Under the pieces are notes generated by a model. The model made no database searches. It saw only the letters and a list, made by a program, of their open reading frames with translations, and was not told the origin of the DNA. Of a stretch of 26,546 bases of DNA, positions 18,771-26,546 are shown piece after piece. Position 1 is the stretch's first letter, and each line of letters starts with the position of its first letter. Position numbers and translations under genes: made by a program. This DNA comes from Chara braunii (lineage: Eukaryota > Streptophyta > Charophyceae > Charales > Characeae): positions 127,214 through 153,759 of the forward strand of contig BFEA01000386.1 in the NCBI GenBank assembly GCA_003427395.1. The letters run 5' to 3'.

Positions 18771-18943
18771 GATGGAATGAAAGTCTGGATGAGTTCATGA
18801 AATATTTTAATTGGACTGTCATTCTAAGTAAGGATTTTCAGTCATAAATAGGTTAATCCAATCTAAATTAGAAGATATTTGTTGTAGTAGAATTAGAATT
18901 TAATTAAAACATTTCATAAACTCGTCCACACTTTCATTCCATC
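18771..18943. repeat. 42-bp inverted repeat in AT-rich DNA
   Basis: Arms 18771-18812 (GATGGAATGAAAG to TTTTAATT) and 18902-18943 (AATTAAAA to CTTTCATTCCATC) are inverted copies with about five mismatches and an 89-base spacer. The CATTCC motif recurs in both orientations from about 18665 to 19080, suggesting a larger AT-rich MITE whose ends I cannot fix. Confidence 0.7.
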
Positions 18944-19226
18944 TTGAACAAATAGATGTAGTTGAAAAGGAAAACTCATTTTTAGATGGGAACTTATCAA
19001 ATAAAACTGGAATTTTTAAAATTGGACGAACATTGGAATGATAATTTATAAATATCAAGGATTTTTTTTTTATGGAATGTTTTTTCAACTTTCATTTCTC
19101 GTGATAATTTTTCTGTTGACTTCAAAATGCAACACGGCTTTGACGCACCTTCTCTGTGTCAACGCCCCACCTCCACTTAGTGGAAATTACCTGTCGTAAA
19201 AACAATATCGTCTTCGACAAAAACCC

Positions 19227-19770
19227 AGCAGCGCTTCCGCACTACCGCCGAAAAAAACAGAACTGCCGCCGCAAAAATCTGGCAGCGCTTCCGCACCACC
19301 GTCGAAAAAAAAAACAGAACTGCCGCCGCAAAAATCCGACAGCGCTTCCACACCACTGTCGAAAAAAACAGAACCGCTGCCGCAAAAATTCGGCAGCGCA
19401 TCCGCACCACCGTCGAAAAAAACAGAACCGCCGCCGCAAAAATCCGGCAGCGTTTCCGCACCACCGTCGAAAAAAACAGAACTGCCGCTGCAAAAATCTG
19501 GCAGCGCTTCCGCACCACCGTTGAAAAAAACAGAACCGTCGCCGCAAAAATCCGGTAGCGCTTCCGCACCACCGTCGAAAAAAACAGAACCGCCGCCGCA
19601 AAAATCCGGCAGCATTTCCGCACCGCCGTCGAAAAAACCAGAACCGTCGCCGCAAAAATTCGGCAGCGCTTCCGCACCACCGCCGTTAAAACCAGAACCG
19701 CCACCGCAAAAATCCGGCAACGCTTCCACACCACCGTCGTTAAACCCGGAGTCGCCGCTGACCGCCGGTG
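19227..19770. repeat. 54-bp minisatellite, 10 copies
   Basis: Unit reads roughly GGCAGCGCTTCCGCACCACC, GTCGAAAAAAACAGAACC, GCCGCCGCAAAAATCC. Copies start at 19227, 19281, 19338, 19392, 19446, 19500, 19554, 19608, 19662 and 19716. The spacing is exactly 54 except one of 57 (three extra A). Because 54 is 18 codons, three minus-strand frames stay open (137-222 codons), for example FDGGAEALPDFCGGGSVF. Substitutions change residues in all frames without a synonymous bias, so I call it non-coding. Confidence 0.9.
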
Positions 19771-19882
19771 TAAAATTTTGGCACCACTTCCACACTATAG
19801 TGGAAAAATAGCTGGCCAAAATTGGTAAAATTTGGGCCCCAGACCCAAATTTCACAGCGTCGTCTTACCGTAGTCCTGCAGC

Positions 19883-20550
19883 GACCCTGGGTCAGCCCCG
19901 TGGGACCAGCATCAGCCAGAGGGGAGGGGAGCAGAGTGCTCCCTACCTTGGTTATGGCTGTCCACCTCGCGCTCCTCTGCAAATCTCCAGCCTCTCCTCA
20001 AGTTGCCTCAGGCAGCACCTCCATCAGCTAGCAGCACTCAAGTATGCTTGTCACATACTAGCATCACGAGTTCATTGTGTGGCAGTTGCCTGTTTTATCG
20101 TGGCTGAGGAGTGTTGGACGTCACTCCAGCCCCCAGGCAAAATCGCGGGCTCACTGTCAGCCCTTGATCTGGCCAAGATTCAGGGTTGACTGTGGCCGCA
20201 CCACAGCCACAACCTTAGTGTGGGGCAGTTTTTTTTAACTGCCCCATTTTATTTTTCCTTTTCTTTTTCCCTGCTATCTCGGAATCTCACGAGATAGTTG
20301 GGTTCCTGCCATTTCCAAAACTATTTTTCTTTTATTTTTCTGATAAGGGGTTGGAGAGATACAACCTCTTACAGTTGGATGTACCTGGACCCTTTTCCCA
20401 GGGCAGATACATCGAGGAAAAGGTTGCACTTGACCTTTTCCTTTTTATGACCCCTCAATTTTCAGGCTTCCTTAAAAAACGGGACCCTGACAGTTACCTC
20501 TGGCAGCTTCTGCCAGAGGTAGCACCACGTGAGGACAAGTGCCATCACGA
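19883..20550. other. Very dense hairpin tract
   Basis: Successive inverted repeats with short loops: 19883-19893, 19927-19943 (GGGAGC/GCTCCC), 20041-20059 (AGTATG/CATACT), 20081-20090, 20108-20127 (GGAGTG/CACTCC), 20161-20185 (CCCTTGATCT/AGATTCAGGG, one mismatch), 20191-20211 (TGTGGC/GCCACA), 20221-20246 (TGGGGCAGTT/AACTGCCCCA), 20274-20297 (CTATCTCG/CGAGATAG), 20345-20370 (AAGGGGTTG/CAACCTCTT), 20381-20410, 20415-20442 (AGGAAAAGGT/ACCTTTTCCT), 20462-20490, 20495-20521 (TACCTCTGGCAG/CTGCCAGAGGTA, loop CTT), 20528-20549. Most of the sequence is in stems. No ORF or known RNA recognised. Confidence 0.75.
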
Positions 20551-20753
20551 AAAGTAAAGAAAAATAATAATAAAAAAAAAAAAAAAAAAAAAATTCAGTG
20601 GTCCTAAAAACTTGTCTTTTTATTGAAACTATTTTACTTCACGTAGAATCTTGCTCCTACATGAGACCTAAATAATGTACTTTTAGAATCTTTAATACAT
20701 TTCGTTCAAACCCAACACTGTTTTTTGTTGGCTTTTCACGAATCCTATGTTTA

Positions 20754-20845
20754 AGCAGATACCCTTATAAGGGTGTCTACTCCGGCAACGGTGAGTAGTG
20801 GAACGAGTCCTGTGTATATAATAGAAGCGCGCTCCACTACTCACC
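20754..20845. repeat. Two large palindromes in tandem
   Basis: 20754-20781 is a 28-base palindrome (AGCAGATACCC / GGGTGTCTACT) of the same size and sequence type as 10787-10814. 20790-20845 has perfect 13-bp arms GGTGAGTAGTGGA / TCCACTACTCACC around a 30-base loop. Confidence 0.75.
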
Positions 20846-21007
20846 ACATGCACAACACATAAACATATGACGTTGTACCTCCTCATGTTTTAGCAGAAGA
20901 TTCATTCTCATTTGCACATTTGATGAATAGTGCATCTCTACCCTTCACCCCGCTGAACCGTAGGTTTCGACAAGGGAGGAAAACCAATAGTTTCGTTGTA
21001 CTACTAC

Positions 21008-21379
21008 GGTGTTCGTCACACCACTTTGGAAACTAATATATGTTTCAAGAGTTGTCATATATTTTCAAGAGTTTTAGACACTTGGTCACAAAACACTATT
21101 GAAAGATGAACTCTCATACATGGAGAACAAACATAACTCTTTGTTTGTTTTTGAGTTGTGTGTCTGACACCTTTTGAAAATGGAGGTCCTTTTAGTGCTC
21201 GACCGATAACCCTTTGAACTTAAAGTCTTCCAAGGTGAGGATTTAAGCATTTCAAGAGGAACTCTTAAAACACCCTTCTGACACTTCTTAATGAAACTTT
21301 TCACCCAAAACTTTTAAGAGGTCCTATGGTCACACCCAAACTCTTGAAATTTGTTTTCAAAAAAGGTGTGGTGAGACCT
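21008..21379. mobile_element. MITE, family 1, inverted diverged copy
   Basis: Read on the minus strand it follows the 9792-10189 element end to end: terminal CACCACACC, internal GGACCTCCATTTTCAAAAGG (against GGACCCTCCATTTTCAAGAG), many TTCAAGAG motifs, and a terminus GGTGTGACGAACACC. Flanking TAC (21005-21007) and TAT (21380-21382) fit a 3-bp target duplication with one change. No ORF. Confidence 0.7.
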
Positions 21380-21382
21380 TAT

Positions 21383-23590
21383 TTCGGGTGTGCAGTCTAC
21401 CCGTTCAACGCAAGAGACTACGGCAATGAAACGGTTTGTATAGTTCAAACAATAACGATATCATTTTATTTTATTTTTTCCTTTGTATTTCTTTTTGTTT
21501 TTGCTCAACCTTCACTTTATATGTTCTTCTTCGTCCAACAGGCACATTACAAGGTGGAACAGTCCATAAACGGACATACCGTCCCAACGAAGTAAGGGTC
21601 TCAGGGATCCTCTGCTACACCTTCATCGGAGCCTGATTTGCAACTGCGCACCGATGTCATAATATACAATTTTCAGCATTTCTGGATGATGGGGGCAGTG
21701 GTGGTTTAAGGGACTCAGATACACGATTTTGGGGGTTATCTAGTGTCTATTCACGTAACCTGTAGAGAAAACATTCAACCATACATTCAAAGTTACCAGG
21801 TAAACATATGACTTTTTTTTTTTCCTTAAGGAAGGTTTATATGTTTTTTTTTTTTTTTTTTTTAGGGGGGGGGGCTCCAGTCTATTCGTGGGGAGCAACA
21901 CGTGCTGGGAACCAGGCCCAACGTCCCATATGAACATACATCAGTTTATAACACCGGGGTCATTACCCGGCTTCGGCTGAGAAGAACCTGAAAATAAAAT
22001 GCTTCAAACACTCACGAAATCAGAAACCTTCGAAAATTCTAATGTTGATGATACTAATGATACCATTGATGATGAAAAAATAATATAGCTACTCATGTTG
22101 AGTCACCCATACTGGACTTTATTCGAAAATAAAGAGGCTGGGAATTTTGAGTCCTCCATAAACAACCTGGAGGTATCTGAAGTCAATACCCACCTTAGGT
22201 TCACTGTTGGCAACCAGATTCAACATCCCATAGCTATGCAAACTCAAAACGAAAACTGGATTAAAAAAAAAGAAAAAAATAACATACGAAAGAAGAAATT
22301 TATCTACTTGCATAGTGGAAGTTTTATCCTTCGCTTATCCGAAGAAAAATCAAAAGTCGTCAAACTCTTATAAAACTTGCACATATCCACAGAATAACGT
22401 TACTAAGGTATCTCTCAAATTGCTTATGACTTTCTATAACCTAAAGCGGCGGAAATAGACGTGATGTTCATCTTTTAACTTATCACAGGAACAAAATATA
22501 CATTCAAACAAACTTAAAGAAAAAAAAATAAAACAAGCGTATGAAAATGGTTTGTGACTGAAACCAGCTACTTACAGTTGTAAGTCCACTTCCATCTCCG
22601 AGTTCGATAAGAATCTGGTGTTGAACTCCAAAATAACAAAGGACATAAATTTGACTTACGAATTCGGCCATATGCAGATCACCCAAGACAAAACCAATCC
22701 TCTAACCCCAATACACCGAACCAGTTGTCGTTGTAATGGACGCAGGATCCCATACGCAGTAAAAAATAATTTTCAAGTGGTATTGTCACTGAAGCAGTAG
22801 GAAGGAAACCCTAAAAGGAGTTAAAAATGAATGCGGGATGAACCTAAGCCCGATGACGGTAATCATTCATGGTAGAAGTCGATATTAAAGAAGTAATATT
22901 ATCATTGGAGAATGGGAAAAACTTGAAAAGATAAATAATACACTATTATTGTCTGCAAACTAAATACTTAATCCTATGTCAAGCGAAGTTTCACTTACAA
23001 AACTAAAGAAAGATGAATGAATTAGGTCATAGTTGAATGATGATTGATTGTTGTATCTAAGGGTGTGACAAACTACAACATGTTATAAGGCAAAACAATA
23101 AGCGGATGAAACAACCAATATCAGGATTTGTATCGAAGAATAAACAAATTGCAGGGATAGGTCGAAGAAAAAAAATAGAGGAAAAAATAAATTACTACCA
23201 TGAAACTTATAAGACATAAGTGCGATTAAATACAAAAAGTGTCAGACTAAGGTAAGAAGATTGTTAATAAGACTTGCATTACACCAACTATGTAGCACGA
23301 GGCATTCTCATTTATAGCTATGAAACGTTGAGAGACCAAAACAGGACAAAAATTTGATGCATACTATTTAGACTTATAAATTAAGCATGTGAATACTACC
23401 GATATTTTAATTAAAATTAAGGCGGATAGCTTTGAGCGCTAGATGGAGAAGGAATGAGGGATTCGAGAGTCAATGAAATAGACAGAGTTGATAATTTACG
23501 TAATTAAGATAAGTGTATGACTAAAATAATCTCCTCAAAAATAAGCTCCCGTAAGTATGTCGTGGAAACACTCACGTCGATGCACATGAG
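21383..23590. other. AT-rich unassigned DNA with repeat G copies
   Basis: No gene recognised. It contains a T tract (about 21845-21863), repeat G copy 2 (21875-21929) and a weak copy 3 (about 22184-22233, sharing CAACCAGATTCAACATCCCATA with the CCAGGCCCAACGTCCCATA block). From 22300 to 23590 I see nothing beyond AT-rich single-copy-like sequence. Confidence 0.55.
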
Positions 23591-23599
23591 AAGACTCAC

Positions 23600-24504
23600 C
23601 GATTTGATGTTTGTCGAGGTTTCAACCAGTCAGAGATAGTGCTCAAAAACATTCGCGCTCCTGGAAAACGAAGGATCTCCCAGTTTTAAAGGGACGCTAT
23701 CGAGTGCAACGGCCCCCGCCTTTTCTCACGAAGAGGCGGGATCCCTCCCGGCCATATCAACCAGGAGTTTAAACAAAGCACATTTTTCATGTACAAACGC
23801 ATTTTCAATACTTTGAAAACTTATCACTCAAAGCTTTAGATACAGCACAACATATTCGCAAGGTGCAAAATCAAAAGACAATTTGGGGACGACGATAAGT
23901 AATCCAGCGGAGTGCCGAGACGACCGCGGTTGCGTCGTCCCTTCGCCGCTCTAGCCGGGTACGCCAGCTGTACATCCCATGGTCCCCTGCGACAGGATAG
24001 GTTTTCGCGGGGCACAACTTGTTACCCTAAGGGGTTGTCACCATCCTTAGGGGCGTATCCCTACCGAGTTACCAACCTACGTGCGAAAGTTTTTAAATGC
24101 AATTGTAGAGGTGGGTCAACAGAGAGCGTTTACTTGCTTGTTGTAGTATAGGTACGCGCGGTTAAAACGCCTATTGAACCCGGACGTCATCTGTTCCTTA
24201 GGGCGCTGATCTCCTAAGTACGAAGCGTACGCCGGTCGACTAGGACGTTCTCAACCAAGCGTGAACCCCCCAATACCCTAGTCTCTTTAGGCACCAGTTA
24301 AAAGAAAGTTATAACAACCACACATAGTTATATAAAAAGAATCGCTCGTGGTCGATACGAATATATCTCAAATTTGAAATGATAACTGAAGGCCAAATTA
24401 TCACTAGATACATCCAATAACACAATATCAAAATAAAATTCAACCACCTTGAGTCATACTTGATGAAACAAAATATCACACTGAACCACCAAATGGAAGT
24501 TGGC
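23600..24504 (+). repeat. Dispersed repeat F, copy 2
   Basis: Second copy of the repeat at 16040-16843, same orientation, 7.6 kb away. It carries about 90 extra bases near 23780-23875. The hairpin CCCTAAGG/CCTTAGGG is kept while its spacer differs, as is ATAGG/CCTAT. Divergence is too high for a recent LTR pair, and no gag-pol frame lies between the copies. Confidence 0.75.
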
Positions 24505-24870
24505 ATAACAACCGGGCGTCATTATTTTAAGGTACGTTTGGATGACAAGCTGAAAACGGGGAGGGTTGTTGGCAGGTTGGGAAAAGTAGGTCCTACTGGA
24601 CCGAAATGGCTGGTGGCGCCAGCGAAAATGAGTCCGGAGCCGGCCCGTTTTTCTTAGGCGTGCAGAGTGATTTTAGGCTCGACATCTATAGCTGAGAAAG
24701 GCACTATGATAGTTTTGCTTTGGTGTGCCAGAAGGGTATTCCGCTATTGGGATGTTTTATGTGCATTTTGGCATATATCTCATCTTTGGGGTGTATATTG
24801 CAGATTTTCTTGGAAGACGGAAAAAGAAAAGGGAAAATCGCATTTGTACCCCACTTAAAGATGGGAATAC
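24505..24870. other. Unassigned stretch
   Basis: Overlapping short frames on both strands, none with a recognisable domain. Confidence 0.45.
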
Positions 24871-24874
24871 CGGC

Positions 24875-25120
24875 TATACCCAGTCCCAGCGCCAACTTGC
24901 GTCTATACCCAGAAAATGGCTGGTAGAAATTGTTTGCATGCCCAGGACCGAGTTGGACCCAGGTTGGTATAACCAACTGCCAAATTATGGACATACCCAG
25001 GCGAAATTATGGGCATATCCGGGACCTGAGGAGGAGAGGCCAAATTGTTCATGTAGCCTGCTACCCGGATGGTTAAAATTATGCTCATACCCAGCAGCCG
25101 TTGGGCCACAACGGTCTACT
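24875..25120. repeat. Degenerate repeats of CATACCCAG / AAATTATG type
   Basis: Variants of AAATTATGGACATACCCAGG recur at about 24926, 24983, 25003, 25041 and 25076 with irregular spacing. The palindrome GTTGG-TATA-CCAAC lies near 24964-24979. Confidence 0.55.
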
Positions 25121-25172
25121 TGGTGGGCATGAGCATAATTTCGTGCCCTGAATCAAGGGCCTGCAGGATTGG

Positions 25173-25267
25173 GTCCCCCGAACATAACGCACCCTGAAAA
25201 TGAACGTATAGAAGATATGTTTCCGCCCCGATACAGTAAAAATGTGGGTGCGTTGTGTTCGGGGGAC
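25173..25267. mobile_element. 95-bp mini TIR element
   Basis: Twenty-two-base inverted arms with one mismatch: left starts GTCCCCCGAACATAACG (25173), right ends CGTTGTGTTCGGGGGAC (25267). Only 51 bases lie between the arms. No clear target duplication is seen, so it could be a foldback and not a mobilised MITE. Confidence 0.7.
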
Positions 25268-25474
25268 GACGGTAACGCCAGACACGGTCCGAATGTTGTG
25301 CTGTGAAGCCGCCCACACGCTCTGAACTGGGCTTGTCAGTGCCTAGACAGGAAACGAGCGCCGTCGGTGTTTTTCCACTCTGGACAGCGACTACCGAGAA
25401 GCGTGTACTTCGACACACACATTTCCGCTCAGCCCAGGCAGAGTGTGGTGTGCATGCAAAGTGGTCGCGGACGT

Positions 25475-25475
<1 letters not shown>

Positions 25476-25516
<41 letters not shown>

Positions 25517-25590
25517 CGGATTGTGCGTGAAGGATTGGAGAGCCCGTTTACACTCGGCACAACAACGAAATAGGTGGGTTTGCGCGACAC

Positions 25591-25652
<62 letters not shown>
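25476..25652. repeat. Two (CT)n microsatellites
   Basis: (CT)n at 25476-25511 and 25592-25652, separated by 80 bases of unique sequence. Ser-Leu dipeptide frames here are artefacts. Confidence 0.95.
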
Positions 25653-25654
<2 letters not shown>

Positions 25655-25811
25655 GCCTCTCCCTCCCTCCGTCCCTACATCCCTCCTCTCTTTTCGATCC
25701 GTCGCCATCCATTCGTTTAGGACTGCGATTCCTTTTGTTTTGGGGGTGGTATGTTGCAAGAGGGACAGCATCTGAGCGCGGCGGCTATCGGAAGTACTAC
25801 GTAGGCGGAGA

Positions 25812-26072
25812 TCACGCCGTGAATGTGGAGAGGCAGGGGAGCAGGAACACTAAGGGGATGTCAGGTGCCTCCTGGTCGGTCAGGCAGGGAGGAGAAGGTG
25901 AGAAGCCTGCGCCCTTGAAATGGAGGAACAGTGAGCGGAGAAGGTCGCAATCGAAATCTTGAGGGGTGAAGTAGCCGGAGAAGGACGAAGTGGGAGTGTC
26001 GGGATACGGGATCAGGAGGAGGAGAGGCTCGGGATCTGGGATTTGGTCGGTCGGGATTTGGGATTTGGTCGG
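25812..26072 (-). CDS. Weak Met-less open frame, possible exon
   Basis: An 86-codon minus-strand frame without an internal start. It reads protein-like in part (FSGYFTPQDFDCDLLRSLFL, then FKGAGFSPSPPCLTDQEAPD) and ends at a TGA at 25812-25814. A pyrimidine stretch ending in CAG near 26052 could be an acceptor. The minus strand is pyrimidine-rich here, which depresses stop codons, so chance is a real alternative. I recognise no family. Confidence 0.2.
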   Translation of the reverse strand, partial: PTKSQIPTDQIPDPEPLLLLIPYPDTPTSSFSGYFTPQDFDCDLLRSLFLHFKGAGFSPSPPCLTDQEAPDIPLVFLLPCLSTFTA

Positions 26073-26077
26073 TCAGG
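26036..26077 (+). repeat. Short tandem GGGATTTGGTCGGTC repeat
   Basis: Two consecutive copies of GGGATTTGGTCGGTC (with TCGGGATTTG between) plus a partial one (GGGATCTGG upstream). Confidence 0.75.
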
Positions 26078-26236
26078 ATGGGAATGCCGCGACAGAAAAA
26101 GGAGATGTAGAATCACCGCGATAGGGTGAGAAGCATGCAAGGTAAGATTTTTGACGGCGTCAAGGAGGTTGTGGAGGGGGAGGACGTAGAGGAGAGTTCT
26201 AAAGTGAATATGAGGATGTAGGTCGGGGGCGAAAGG

Positions 26237-26473
26237 TCAGCGAATCAAGGTGCGGAAGTAGGGACCGATGAACTGCTGGAGAAAGAACGACAAAGCAACA
26301 AGGTAAGGAATGCAGGTGGTCATGGGGAATTCAGACAAGGTGGGAAACAAGAGATCGGAAGGCAGGAAGAGGGGCTCGGCGCGGAGGGAGGGGAACAGGT
26401 TGTAAGGAAAGGAGAGAGCAGGACGAAGGGCCCGAATGACAAGAGAGATAGGGTTAATGTCTATATGAAGGTG

Positions 26474-26546
<73 letters not shown>
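26237..26546 (-). CDS. Weak partial open frame running off the window
   Basis: A minus-strand frame enters through the (CT)n tract and ends at TGA 26237-26239. The non-repeat part includes CIPYLVALSFFLQQFIGPYF, a plausible hydrophobic segment. The (CT)n followed by TTCATATAG (about 26462-26470) resembles a polypyrimidine tract and acceptor. The same frame stays open past the stop down to 26012. Strand pyrimidine bias makes this weak evidence. Confidence 0.18.
26478..26546. repeat. (GA)n microsatellite at window end
   Basis: Uninterrupted GA dinucleotides to the last base; the window, and perhaps the contig, ends inside the repeat. Confidence 0.95.

Noticed and set aside
19177-19855. 185- to 222-codon minus-strand ORFs as a repetitive protein gene
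   Set aside because: The 54-bp unit keeps all frames open; substitutions are not biased to synonymous sites in any frame and no signal or flanking domain is seen.
20221-20256. Bacterial-type intrinsic terminator (GC stem then ATTTT)
   Set aside because: The stem-loop shape fits, but it is one of many hairpins in the tract, the T run is short and the genome is eukaryotic.
16040-24504. Intact LTR retrotransposon bounded by repeat F
   Set aside because: The copies are too diverged for a paired insertion, no gag-pol frame lies between, and no clear primer-binding site or polypurine tract was found. An ancient remnant remains possible.

Overview
The window looks like a repeat-rich, intergenic stretch of a large eukaryotic nuclear genome in draft assembly. 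Support: long (GA)n, (CT)n and (CA)n microsatellites, some interrupted by N; A and T tracts; tRNA-like pol III promoter boxes of the SINE type; short elements with terminal inverted repeats; no operon-like gene packing, rRNA, phage or prokaryotic genes. The only sizeable gene candidate has a Ser-rich, transit-peptide-like N-terminus and a Gly-rich linker before two membrane helices, which weakly suggests a green-lineage host. I cannot name the species.

Layout. 1-350 is an ATGT-rich minisatellite. 182-1840 (minus) is the best coding candidate. 2033-2378 is a compound microsatellite. 3.0-7.3 kb is GC-rich and holds a first copy of a dispersed repeat 'E' (4303-4738). 7.8-9.3 kb has A tracts, a tRNA-derived SINE and a 138-bp tandem duplication. 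9695-10560 is a second E copy split by a MITE, with the empty site preserved at E1. 10.8-11.4 kb is dense in hairpins. From about 12 kb the sequence becomes AT-rich. 13.57-14.19 kb carries seven hairpins with one conserved loop and covarying stems, followed at 14.44-15.06 kb by a 122-bp tandem repeat of two hairpins per unit. Repeat 'F' occurs at 16.0-16.8 and again at 23.6-24.5 kb. 17.2-17.7 kb is a long foldback, abutting a 403-bp TIR element (17698-18100). 18.77-18.94 kb is an inverted repeat. 19.23-19.77 kb is a 54-bp minisatellite, then another dense hairpin tract (19.88-20.85 kb) and a second MITE (21008-21379). 21.4-24.9 kb is mostly featureless AT-rich DNA. 25.17-25.27 kb is a 95-bp TIR mini-element. 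The right end is purine-rich with CT/GA microsatellites and weak minus-strand open frames.

The main result is structural. At least four separate tracts (10.8-11.4, 13.6-14.2, 14.4-15.1 and 19.9-20.85 kb) are built from successive hairpins. In the 13.6-14.2 kb array the loop is conserved while stem sequence changes with pairing kept, the signature of selection on RNA (or single-strand DNA) structure. I recognise no known ncRNA family in it.
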